64,000 nucleotides of DNA from JBBQWT01 sp038210375 (GTDB lineage Bacteria > Acidobacteriota > Terriglobia > Terriglobales > Acidobacteriaceae): NCBI GenBank assembly GCA_038210375.1, contig JBBQWT010000012.1:1-64000 (forward strand), given 5' to 3'. Below the pieces are notes generated by a model that searched no databases, was not told the DNA's origin, and saw nothing but the letters and a program-made list of their open reading frames with translations. This document shows, one piece after another, positions 43,150 to 51,039 of the stretch (within the stretch, counting starts at the first letter, position 1; every line of letters begins with the position of its first letter). A program made the position numbers and the translations under genes.

Positions 43150-43686
43150 GTGAATCATTCGTTGCTGGTAGGCCGCGCGGTCGAATGGCTGCAAAGAAAA
43201 TATCGCTGCGGCATCGTGCTCTCGGAACAATACTGCGATACCGGGGAAACCCCCGACGCCATCGGATGGAAGGGGAACTGCCACTCCGTGGTGGTCGAGT
43301 GCAAGACCTCGCGCGCTGATTTTCTCGCCGACCTGAAGAAGTCATGCCGCCGGCAGCCCGATGCCATGGGATGCGAAAGGTTCTACCTCGCGCCCGCCGG
43401 CATGATCAGCGCGGCCGAGCTGCCCAGCGGATGGGGCCTGCTGGAGCTCAAGTCCCGCGAAATTTCGCTCAGCGCCCGGTCGAAGAAAGACCAGCGCAGC
43501 CAGGCGGGCTTGTTCAAGGAGATGAACCTGCTGCTGGCCAGCCTGCGCCGGGTCGAAGTCCGCATTGAGCCGCAAAGCATTGCCGGCTTCCTCAAATGGA
43601 AGAACCGGCTCGCCGAATATAACGGCGGCAATTATCCCGGGGAGCTGGTGCCCCCGGAAAACGAAGACAATCTCTACCGCCAGTAA
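43150..43686 (+). CDS. PD-(D/E)XK nuclease-like protein (MmcB-like)
   Basis: A 178-residue protein from GTG 43150 (GAG close upstream); the frame is open to a TTG at 43084. The core GIVLSEQYCDTGETPDAIGWKGNCHSVVVECKTSRADFLADLKK has the restriction-endonuclease-like arrangement: a Glu helix, D in PDAIG, then E-C-K. The C-rich QPDAMGCERFYLAP and GWGLLELK strands complete the fold. MmcB-like proteins of this superfamily have been linked to DNA repair. The substrate is unknown, and it may be an inactive nuclease fold. It starts 90 bases after YeiH on the same strand and converges with the S9 peptidase, 4 bases between stops. Confidence 0.65.
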   Translation: MNHSLLVGRAVEWLQRKYRCGIVLSEQYCDTGETPDAIGWKGNCHSVVVECKTSRADFLADLKKSCRRQPDAMGCERFYLAPAGMISAAELPSGWGLLELKSREISLSARSKKDQRSQAGLFKEMNLLLASLRRVEVRIEPQSIAGFLKWKNRLAEYNGGNYPGELVPPENEDNLYRQ

Positions 43687-43690
43687 TCCT

Positions 43691-45634
43691 CTACTTCAGG
43701 TAGCGCTCAAACCAATCCAGCGTGCGCTTGATGGCGTCCACCTGGTTCTCGCGCTTGGCGAAGCCGTGTCCTTCAGCCGGATAGAACTTCGAATCCACCA
43801 CCGTGCCCTGCTTCTTCAGCAGCGCGATGAGCTGGTCGGTTTCCTCGCGTGGCACCCGCGGATCGTTATCGCCCTGCAGCACCAGCAACGGCGTCTTGAT
43901 GGCGCCGACATATTTGATCGGCGAAGTTTCTTCGTAAGCCTTGCGGTCTTTTTCCGGGTCGCCCAGCAGGCTGACGATGTATTGCTGCAGAATGGGATCC
44001 GAGCTCTTCATCATGGTGTACCAATCCAGCGGTCCGAAAAGATCGACCGCCGCCGCAAACGTCTGCGGATATTTCCCGATGGCCATCAGCGTCGTGTATC
44101 CCCCATACGAGCCGCCGGTCACGGCCACCTTTTTAGGGTCCGCATATCCGGTATCCAGCACGAACTTGACCGCGGCCATGTCGTCTTTGAGATCTCCGTT
44201 GCCCAGGTCCTGGTAATTGGCCTTCTGAAAATCCACTCCGTAGCCGGTGGAACCGCGCGGGTTGGGCGCGATGACGATGTATCCGCGCGACACCAGGGCG
44301 TTGATGGTGCGGTTGAATGAGTCGAGGCTCTGGCCGGTGGGGCCGCCGTGGGGATAGAGAATCGCCGGGTGAGTTGCGTCCTTGCTCAGGTTATAGGGCA
44401 TGTAGAGAAACGCGCTGATGATCTTGCCGTCGAAACTGCGGTAATGGACGATCTGCGACGCCGGCAGACTCTGCGGGTCGAGGCTGGCAATCGCGGTGTG
44501 GGTAAGCTGGCGCGCGGTATTGGTCGAGGTGTCATAGATCCAATAATCATTGGGCGTGCCCGAGCCCGCGTGGAAGAACAGTACTTGTAGGCCGTCGGGA
44601 GAAAAATGTTGGGGGCCGGGGATTCCGTTCACCCCCGGGGGAATGGAAAGCTTGCGCGATGCAAGGGTATTGCGATTGCCGAGATAAACATCCTGCCGGC
44701 CGTCCGCGTTCAGGGTGTAAGTGAAATGGGTTCCGTCCGGGGAGAACGCCTCGGGAGTGGCCTCCCACTGGGTGTCAGTGACCCAGCTGATTTTCCGGGT
44801 GCTTACATCGAGCAGGCCAACGTTGGTGAAACCGCCCTTCAGGTTCGAGGACAGCAAAACCTGTTTTCCGTCGGGCGCGACCGATCGGCCTTCATAGGTC
44901 ACGTTTCCGGTATGAGGTGTAAGCTCGGTGGCCGCGCCGCTGCCCGAGTCCACCGACCAGATGGAGGCATCGGTACCGCCCACGTTTCCGCGCGTGGCAT
45001 AGATGTGGGAGGAATCAGGGCTCCACCCGATGATCGCCCACAAGTACTGGCCGTTGGCTTCATGGGTGAGCTTGCGCGCTTGGCGAGTGTTCCAATCGAG
45101 TATGCCAATGTCGTAAGAAGATCCAGCCTGCAACTTAGAATTGAACGCGATAAATTTGCCGTCGGGTGACCAGTGCGGCGATTCCTCGCGCACGTCCGCG
45201 GTATGAGTAAGATTCACGATCTCGCCGCCATCGCGCGGCACCGCATAGAGGTCCCAAAGCTCGTCGCCACCCTTGTCCTGCGCAAACACCAGCCAGCGGC
45301 TGTCCGGCGACCATGTCCCCTGCCCCTGGCGGTCTTCGGAGACGGCAAGCTGCACCGGCCAAGCGCCCGAGGCGGCCACCTTCCACAAGTTAGCGCGCCC
45401 GGTAAGGTTGGTGCTGAGAGCTATCTCCCGGCCATCCGGTGACCACGCCGCGTCAAAAAGATTCTTGGTGAAAAAAAGATCTTCAACCGGCACCGGCCGC
45501 GCCTGCGGATTGGCCTTCGAGACAATAGAGTGAGGGTCGGTAACCACGCGGTCAGAAGGCCCGGAAACAGCGAACGCCCCGCAAAGTGAAATCCCCAGCA
45601 AAACAGCCAGCGGCAAAATCTTGGAAGTACGCAT
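43691..45634 (-). CDS. Secreted S9 family peptidase (prolyl oligopeptidase/DPP-like)
   Basis: A 647-residue protein from ATG 45634, which begins a signal peptide (RTSKILPLAVLLGISLCGAFAV); the longer frame to 45694 is not needed. Residues about 50-380 form a TolB/WD40-like beta-propeller (AAWSPDGREIALSTN, GTWSPDSRWLVFAQD, PHWSPDGKFIAFNS, GWSPDSSHIYATR). The C-terminal alpha/beta hydrolase has TGGSYGGYTTLMAIGKYPQ with Ser near 509, an Asp in QGDNDPRVP and a His in EGHGFAKREN. Such enzymes cleave small peptides, often after proline or alanine. It is probably periplasmic and a single-gene unit. Confidence 0.93.
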   Translation of the reverse strand: MRTSKILPLAVLLGISLCGAFAVSGPSDRVVTDPHSIVSKANPQARPVPVEDLFFTKNLFDAAWSPDGREIALSTNLTGRANLWKVAASGAWPVQLAVSEDRQGQGTWSPDSRWLVFAQDKGGDELWDLYAVPRDGGEIVNLTHTADVREESPHWSPDGKFIAFNSKLQAGSSYDIGILDWNTRQARKLTHEANGQYLWAIIGWSPDSSHIYATRGNVGGTDASIWSVDSGSGAATELTPHTGNVTYEGRSVAPDGKQVLLSSNLKGGFTNVGLLDVSTRKISWVTDTQWEATPEAFSPDGTHFTYTLNADGRQDVYLGNRNTLASRKLSIPPGVNGIPGPQHFSPDGLQVLFFHAGSGTPNDYWIYDTSTNTARQLTHTAIASLDPQSLPASQIVHYRSFDGKIISAFLYMPYNLSKDATHPAILYPHGGPTGQSLDSFNRTINALVSRGYIVIAPNPRGSTGYGVDFQKANYQDLGNGDLKDDMAAVKFVLDTGYADPKKVAVTGGSYGGYTTLMAIGKYPQTFAAAVDLFGPLDWYTMMKSSDPILQQYIVSLLGDPEKDRKAYEETSPIKYVGAIKTPLLVLQGDNDPRVPREETDQLIALLKKQGTVVDSKFYPAEGHGFAKRENQVDAIKRTLDWFERYLK

Positions 45635-45868
45635 TGGATGACCACCCTTATTTGGAAGTGCAGGAAGTGTACATTGAACTTGCGGCAGGTTCATCTTGTT
45701 CCTACGCAGGTCTGAGTTCGGTGTTGACCGACCGCATGGGTCTTAATCGTGATACTCAGTCTATTCTCAAACAAAACGCTGGCCCGGAATAAGATAAGCC
45801 GGAATGCATTGCAGGCAGGTTGGATAATTACAACTCTCACCCATATCCGTAGCGATTGGTTTATCAAG

Positions 45869-46759
45869 ATGAAGCAGCTCACTCGTGGAGTGCCCGTTCT
45901 GTTGTTCCTCATCTGTGCCTCGGGGATGGCATTCGGGCAGAGCGTAATTCTGGGAGTTCTTGAAGATGTCCCAGGGCAACCTCGCAATATGCGGGTTGTA
46001 TTTCAAAAAATTGGGACCGAATGGGGGGCCTTTCCCAGTAGCTGCTTCGCTCAAACCTGCTCGAAGGCGATGGCTGCCCTATACCCAAGGGAAGTTAACT
46101 GGACTATTGCCTTCAACGGACGAAGTTTGGGAACAGTGACAAGTCAGACCCCCACCGAGGATAGTTTTTACTTCCCCATAGGCCTGGCAGACATTGCAAA
46201 CAAGCACTCGCTACCAACTGTGGGCAAGAGGTCAGCAAAGTATGGGGGAGATCCCGGACACGAGGTTTATCGCCCCTTGGTCGCAAACTCAAAGCCATAC
46301 TTCAAAGATACAGAATCCTGGAAGCGCTCTGCGCCCTCTCCTGAATGGGTCAAACTACTCCGGCGGAGTTTCCGCAGGAAATATCCAAGGCTTTGCAAAA
46401 TTAGCAAGCAAGATGAAACGAATTTGGAACCGTTTCCGTACCGCGACGAAAACATAAAGGTCGTCAGAGCTTATAAGTCAGATCGAGGATGGATGGTAGC
46501 CCGGCTACATCTCGGGAAAGCAATCGATTGCGAGGACGTAGAAGCCGGCTTCGATATTGATGACGCGTGGTTTGTTGTAGATCCGCAGAAGTCGGTCCAG
46601 TTTCTCGACACTGGGATATGGCTGGTCGATGCCGGCGATTATGACAACGACAGCAAGTCTGAGCTTGTGTTCTCTATCGACCGCGACAACGCGGGCGGAT
46701 ATGAGCTTTTTTATAACGACTTCAAGAAGCGTGCTATCTCCGAGTTTGGATACCACTGA
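45869..46759 (+). CDS. Secreted protein of unknown function, low-GC gene
   Basis: A 296-residue protein from ATG 45869, which begins a signal peptide (KQLTRGVPVLLFLICASGMAFGQ); earlier in-frame starts (from 45749) run through the intergenic region. I do not recognise the family. Visible features are a paired Cys (SSCFAQTC), another Cys pair at RLCKIS and IDCEDV, and a C-terminal Asp-rich segment VDAGDYDNDSKSELVFSIDRDN. That segment resembles a calcium-binding FG-GAP/VCBS repeat and suggests a beta-propeller blade. Base and codon use are clearly less GC-rich than in its neighbours, as for the N-terminal domain at 13036. This hints at separate origin. Confidence 0.7.
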   Translation: MKQLTRGVPVLLFLICASGMAFGQSVILGVLEDVPGQPRNMRVVFQKIGTEWGAFPSSCFAQTCSKAMAALYPREVNWTIAFNGRSLGTVTSQTPTEDSFYFPIGLADIANKHSLPTVGKRSAKYGGDPGHEVYRPLVANSKPYFKDTESWKRSAPSPEWVKLLRRSFRRKYPRLCKISKQDETNLEPFPYRDENIKVVRAYKSDRGWMVARLHLGKAIDCEDVEAGFDIDDAWFVVDPQKSVQFLDTGIWLVDAGDYDNDSKSELVFSIDRDNAGGYELFYNDFKKRAISEFGYH

Positions 46760-46787
46760 TTGATTGCGCCAGGGTTGAATTTCCTGG

Positions 46788-47960
46788 TTACCGCACCCTC
46801 AAAGCCCGCGCCGCCTCGGCGGCGCGGCGGTCAAAATCACCTTCCCGCAATCGTGATCGCGGATGCCGCACCGCGTACTGCGTCCGCATCTCATCCCAGA
46901 TTGCCGGATCTTCCATTCCCAGCACCCACCCCGATATCCCGGCCAACCCATCTGCGGCCGCCAACTGAAGTTTGGGCGCGAGGCTGAGCGCATCCTCATA
47001 CCAGATCTCCGTCTGTGCCCCGTCGGCTACGTAGGCGAGATGATGCGACTGGTCAGCCTCATCCCATACGGCCGCATGCGCGCTGGCTAACGGTTGTACC
47101 GCGGAGAAGGGGACGCCGCGCGCCTTCCACTTCTTGTTGACCTTGCCTTCGTCATCCTGCACGAACGCGGCGGCGCCGGCAGCGGCCGCAATCGCTGTCC
47201 ACTTCTCGCCGTAAAGCGGGACGCCCAGGGAAACTTTCACCGCAGGCATCTTTTGCAGGGTGTAATCGGCGATCTGGCGGACCCAGGGTGCGCCGGCCAG
47301 CGCTCCCGGCTCGGAAAATCCGGCGTGCTGGGGATACGCCATGATGCTGAGGAAATCCGCGCTGCGCGCAAGCTCACCGTAATCGTATACGCCGCTCCAG
47401 TTATCGAATCCGCCGGGCGACGCCGCGTTGCGGTCATCGGAATAGCGGCCCACCAGGGCGGCGCTGAGCTGTAATCCGTGGCGATGAAAGGCCACTGCCG
47501 CTTCTTTAAAGAAAACGGTGAAGCGGTCGCGGTAGGTGTAGCGAATGTTCTCGTAGTCGAACTGAAAACCGATATAGCCGTCGCGCAATGCGTAATACAA
47601 CAGGTAACGGATGGCGCGGGCCCGGCTCTCCGGGTTATCGAGCACGGTGTGCATGAGGTCCTGCTTGAATCCCCGGTTAGTTACCAGCGGCATGAGTGCC
47701 ACGTGATGCCGGCGCGCGATTTCCACGACCTCGGGCGGCGGTTCGCCGGCGATAAACCCATCGGCATCCATGGTGAAACATTGCGGGGCGATGATGGAAA
47801 TCGCATCGGCGTGCTCGCGGAAGCTGGCGATTGAAGCCGGAGAATCGATCATGTACATCAGCACGGTGAGTGGGGGACGGGAAGTTGCCTTGGAAGTTGC
47901 GCTTAATGAAGTACACAGTGCCAGGGTGGCGATGATGACAAACTTCAGGGGCCGGGGCAT
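46788..47960 (-). CDS. Secreted glycoside hydrolase family 18 protein (YaaH/SleL-like)
   Basis: A 390-residue protein from ATG 47960, which begins a signal peptide (RPLKFVIIATLALCTSLSATS); the frame extends to 48020. The barrel shows the GH18 active-site strand GYIGFQFDYENI (D-x-E, Glu the likely acid), SIMAYPQHAGFSEPG, KVSLGVPLYGEKW, and YEDALSLAPKLQLAAADGLAGISGWVLGMED. Together these resemble the chitinase-like glucosaminidases of the SleL/YaaH group, which act on peptidoglycan or chitin. There is no LysM domain. The 390-residue length is normal for the catalytic domain alone. It converges on the low-GC gene, with 28 bases between the two ends. Confidence 0.87.
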   Translation of the reverse strand: MPRPLKFVIIATLALCTSLSATSKATSRPPLTVLMYMIDSPASIASFREHADAISIIAPQCFTMDADGFIAGEPPPEVVEIARRHHVALMPLVTNRGFKQDLMHTVLDNPESRARAIRYLLYYALRDGYIGFQFDYENIRYTYRDRFTVFFKEAAVAFHRHGLQLSAALVGRYSDDRNAASPGGFDNWSGVYDYGELARSADFLSIMAYPQHAGFSEPGALAGAPWVRQIADYTLQKMPAVKVSLGVPLYGEKWTAIAAAAGAAAFVQDDEGKVNKKWKARGVPFSAVQPLASAHAAVWDEADQSHHLAYVADGAQTEIWYEDALSLAPKLQLAAADGLAGISGWVLGMEDPAIWDEMRTQYAVRHPRSRLREGDFDRRAAEAARALRVR

Positions 47961-48113
47961 GATGGGCACTTTCAATTTATAGCAGAGGGCGAGGTGCTCG
48001 ATTGCGCTGGTTGAGCGCATGGTAAATCAAGCGTGGGCCCCGAACCCACCCCAAGGTCTAGGGCTCCAGCTTAGGTGATATGCGGTAGTGAGAGATTTCA
48101 GGTTGGATGAAGA

Positions 48114-48250
48114 TTAAAAGAAAACGCAAGTTCCTTAGCTCAAACAAGAAGCAAGAGCTCGCTCCAGGATGACAATTCATACGGAGTCTTCGCCTATCTG
48201 AACCCTTTCCTGCAACTTCTTGAGATCTGGCGCAACCGCAAAATCAAAAA
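48114..48250 (-). repeat. Dispersed repeat copy upstream of the GH18 gene
   Basis: In minus orientation: AAAAGAAAACGCAAGTTCCT (48116-), GAGCTCGCTCCAGGATGACA ... ATTCATACGG (48155-48184), and CAACTTCTTGAGATCTGGCG (48212-48231). These are the same modules, in the same order, as at 10893-11150. The whole gap 47961-48384 (424 bases) shows only this repeat and no supportable gene. Confidence 0.75.
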
Positions 48251-48384
48251 GCCACACCGTGAGACGCCGTCTTGACAAACCAAAGGGATGCATCCGCTGG
48301 GTCACGATTTAATTCGGCAGGCTTGGCAGCCGCATTGTAAGATTTCTCCTGCCAGAGCTGAACGGCATTTCAGGCTTTCCTCAA

Positions 48385-48588
48385 ATGACTCCACGCCGGG
48401 AAGAACAAATCGGAAGCATCATCGCTTCAGCGGGCATCGCCTGGGCGGTTTACCACGCCACCCTGACCCTCGATATCATCGAAAGCTTCAACAACATCCT
48501 GCTGAAGCGAGGGCCGCTCGAGGTCTGTGCGATTGGAGTCCTAGTGTGGATGCACGCCAAATATCGCCGTTCCATTACAAGTTGGTAG
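48385..48588 (+). CDS. Small hypothetical membrane protein
   Basis: A 67-residue frame with an ATG start and no strong ribosome-binding site. It reads like a real protein: a polar N-terminus (MTPRREEQIGSIIASAG), one hydrophobic segment (IIASAGIAWAVYHATLTL), an amphipathic part (DIIESFNNILLKRG) and a second hydrophobic run (LEVCAIGVLVWMHAKY) ending in basic residues. Two membrane segments are possible. No family or function is recognised. Nothing in the surroundings indicates a partner; modC lies convergent downstream. The main alternative is that this is a chance frame. Confidence 0.45.
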   Translation: MTPRREEQIGSIIASAGIAWAVYHATLTLDIIESFNNILLKRGPLEVCAIGVLVWMHAKYRRSITSW

Positions 48589-48670
48589 GAATCCGGCTCG
48601 CTGACCAAATACAAGGTATCCAATTCGAGTTGTCATGCCGCGCCACCGAACCAGTGATTCCGTACCAAAC

Positions 48671-49390
48671 TCATTCCCAGCGTCCCGCGTCCTGCCCCAA
48701 CACCTCCGCGCCGCCCACTGCCTCCACCTTGCCATCATTCAGCAGGATTACCCGCTCGCCCAGGGTGAGCGCCTCACGGTAGGAGTGGGTTACATACACG
48801 ATGGGGATGCCGTGGTCCTTGTTCCAGCGGCGCAACTCCGCGAACAAGGTTTCCTTGCTGGCGCGATCCAGGCCCGACAGGGGTTCATCCAGCAGCAAGG
48901 CCTGGGGATCGGTCACCAGCGACCGCGCCAGCGCCACCCTCTGGCGCTCGCCTCCGGAAATCTTTTCCGGCATATGCTGCCGCAGATGCAGGATGCCAAA
49001 AGCCTGCAGGATTGCACTGGTCTTCTCCGCGCGCTGCGCCGGCTCGAGGCCCGCGAGTCCGTAATGAATATTCCGCTCCACGCTGCGGTGGGGAAAAAGC
49101 GCGAGCGATTGAAATACGTAGCCGATTTTGCGCTGCGGTACTGATACCGAGTTCACGCCGCCGTTGTAAACTACGAGGCCGTTGATGCTGATGCGTCCGG
49201 CGTCCGGGGTGCGCAGGCCAGCAATGCAGTCGAGCAGCGTGGTCTTGCCTGCGCCCGATGGTCCAAACAAGATGGAAAAGCCGGGCGCGGCGGAAAATTC
49301 GGCCTGCAACTCAAACTGCGGGGAGGTTCGCTTGCGGATGGCAACTTCGAGCAGCCGGCCGGCGGTCACCGCCCGCCACCCACCAGCCAC
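48671..49390 (-). CDS. modC: Molybdate ABC transporter ATP-binding protein
   Basis: A 239-residue ABC ATPase: Walker A FGPSGAGKTTLLDCIAG, Q-loop VFQSLALFPH, signature ISGGERQRVALARSL, Walker B ALLLDEPLSGLD, and H-loop VTHSYREA. Typical ModC is about 350 residues with a C-terminal TOBE/MOP domain that senses molybdate; that domain is missing here, as in shorter ModC forms. It overlaps modB by 25 bases and is the last gene of modABC. It powers import of molybdate (or tungstate) for molybdenum-cofactor enzymes, though none of these is in the window. Confidence 0.9.
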   Translation of the reverse strand: MAGGWRAVTAGRLLEVAIRKRTSPQFELQAEFSAAPGFSILFGPSGAGKTTLLDCIAGLRTPDAGRISINGLVVYNGGVNSVSVPQRKIGYVFQSLALFPHRSVERNIHYGLAGLEPAQRAEKTSAILQAFGILHLRQHMPEKISGGERQRVALARSLVTDPQALLLDEPLSGLDRASKETLFAELRRWNKDHGIPIVYVTHSYREALTLGERVILLNDGKVEAVGGAEVLGQDAGRWE

Positions 49391-50043
49391 CAGCGCCGGT
49401 TCAGCCCGTATACCAGCGACAGCACCACGAACGAGAAGATGAGCAGCAGCAGGGAAGTGCGCGCCGCCAAGGCATAATTCAGCGATTGCACCTGATCATA
49501 GATGGAGATGGAAACGGTTTGCGTGACCCCGGGAATATTTCCGCCGACCATGAGCACGATGCCAAACTCGCCCAGGGTGTGGGCAAAGCTGAGCACCGCG
49601 CCGGTGATGATTCCGGCCGACGAAAGCGGCAGGGTGATGGTAAAGAAGCGCCGCCATCCGGAGGCCCCCAGCACCGCGGCGGCGTCAAGCAAGCGGTGAT
49701 CCACCTGGGCAAACGAGGCCACGATGGGCTGCACGGCGAAGGGCATGCTGTAGAGGATGGATGCGATGACCAGGCCGGTAAAAGTGAATGGCAGCCCGCC
49801 ACCGGTGAGGTGCTGGTAAGCCCGGCCCACCGGGCTGCGCGGGCCCATGGCGATGAGAATATAAAACCCCAGCACCGTGGGAGGCAGCACCAGCGGCATG
49901 GCCACCAGGGCTTCGACCAGAAACTTCCAGCGCCGTGGCGAAAAAGCAATCCACCACGCCAGCGGCGTTCCTACCAGCAGCAAGACGATGCACACGCAGG
50001 ACGCCAGCTTGATGCTCAACCCGATGGCGGCCCAATCCATCAT
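49366..50043 (-). CDS. modB: Molybdate ABC transporter permease
   Basis: A 225-residue permease with about five spans. MMDWAAIGLSIKLASCVCIVL at the start and ALVAMPLVLPPTVLGFYIL are typical of ModB, as are VDHRLLDAAAVLGASGWRRFFTITLP (the EAA-like coupling loop) and ISIYDQVQSLNYALAA. It starts directly at the modA stop, with no gap, and its end overlaps modC. It forms the membrane channel of the ModABC importer. Length is normal for the family (about 225-230). Confidence 0.94.
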   Translation of the reverse strand: MMDWAAIGLSIKLASCVCIVLLLVGTPLAWWIAFSPRRWKFLVEALVAMPLVLPPTVLGFYILIAMGPRSPVGRAYQHLTGGGLPFTFTGLVIASILYSMPFAVQPIVASFAQVDHRLLDAAAVLGASGWRRFFTITLPLSSAGIITGAVLSFAHTLGEFGIVLMVGGNIPGVTQTVSISIYDQVQSLNYALAARTSLLLLIFSFVVLSLVYGLNRRWWLVGGGR

Positions 50044-50877
50044 CTATTTTTTCGCGCTGCCCCCAGGGGTAGTGACGGCTGAGGCCTTGCGTGCCGGAGT
50101 CTCGACCGCAGGAAGCTCGAAGCCGTATTTTTTCATCAATTGGAGGATTTCCGGTGTTTTTAGAAATTCCAGAAATCGCCGGGCCTCAGCCTTGTGGGCC
50201 GATGATTTCAGTACGATGGCCGCCTGGTCGATGGGGTCATACGATGCCGGGGAAATGACGAAATATTTTCCCTGGTTGGCGGCGGCGGGCGCCAGCGCCA
50301 GGGAAAGAGCGATGATACCCGCGTCGGCGTTGCCGGTTTCGATGAATTGAAAGGTCTGCGAGATATTTTCTCCCATCACGATTCGGGCCGATACTTTTTC
50401 CCACAGGCCTTCATGGCGCAATGCGGTTTCAGCGGCGCGTCCGTAGGGCGCGTGCGCCGGATTGGCGATGGCAATCTTTTTTACTCGTGGGTCTAACAGT
50501 GCCGGCAGTCCGTGTGCGACGTCGATTGCCGCATCCTGCCGCACCCAAAGCACGATCTTGCCCCGGCCATAAGCGTAAAGCGTTCCCGGCTCTGCCAGTC
50601 CCGCGGTTTCCAGCCGCCGAGGGTAGTCCACGTCCGCGGAGAAAAACAGGTCGAAGGGGGCGCCATTCTGGATCTGTGAAAAAAAATTTCCCGACGAGCC
50701 ATTGACCACGGATATCCTAGCGCCGCCCGACTTTTCGTAGCGGTCCCCAATATCCCGCAAGGCAAACTGCAAGTCAGAGGCAGCGGCGATGGTGAGAGTT
50801 TCCGCCAGAACCGGCGCCGCAATCCCCAACAGCAACATCACGCCAAGAGCCATCCACTTCATCGAGCAACTCCTCAA
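50044..50877 (-). CDS. modA: Molybdate-binding periplasmic protein
   Basis: A 277-residue solute-binding protein with GAGGAG before the ATG and a signal peptide (KWMALGVMLLLGIAAPVLAE). The ModA pattern is AAASDLQFALRDIGDRYEK, NGSSGNFFSQIQNGAPFDLFFSADVDYPRRL, IAIANPAHAPYGRAAETAL and ETGNADAGIIALSLAL. The Ser residues in AASDL and GSSG, plus the main chain in the PYGRA region, form the oxyanion site. It is the first gene of modABC and delivers molybdate or tungstate to ModB. A C-terminal extension (VETPARKASAVTTPGGSAKK) is low-complexity. Confidence 0.94.
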   Translation of the reverse strand: MRSCSMKWMALGVMLLLGIAAPVLAETLTIAAASDLQFALRDIGDRYEKSGGARISVVNGSSGNFFSQIQNGAPFDLFFSADVDYPRRLETAGLAEPGTLYAYGRGKIVLWVRQDAAIDVAHGLPALLDPRVKKIAIANPAHAPYGRAAETALRHEGLWEKVSARIVMGENISQTFQFIETGNADAGIIALSLALAPAAANQGKYFVISPASYDPIDQAAIVLKSSAHKAEARRFLEFLKTPEILQLMKKYGFELPAVETPARKASAVTTPGGSAKK

Positions 50878-50912
50878 TCCTTAGAAAGCCACATGCATGC
50901 AACGCCTGAGTG

Positions 50913-50931
50913 ACCACCGGTTCCCGGTGGT
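50913..50931 (-). promoter_or_regulatory. Perfect hairpin in the modA leader
   Basis: ACCACCGG and CCGGTGGT form an 8-bp perfect stem around a 3-base loop, 36 bases before the modA start. I compared the leader by eye with the molybdenum-cofactor riboswitch and could not match its conserved parts, so it is given only as a hairpin. A protein operator (ModE-like) is possible as well. Confidence 0.4.
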
Positions 50932-51039
50932 GGCGATACCCTGGTCCCACCACGTATTGCCGGTTGGGAGCGGCGACATAGTTGCGAAGTCTGGAAGATT
51001 CAAGCCCCAAATCCTTCCCTGAAATTTCTCGCCGATTGG

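Noticed and set aside
50878..51010. Possible molybdenum-cofactor riboswitch upstream of modA
   Set aside because: Only a single strong hairpin is visible; the conserved multi-stem core of that riboswitch could not be matched. The small frame at 50774-51010 overlaps modA and has no support.
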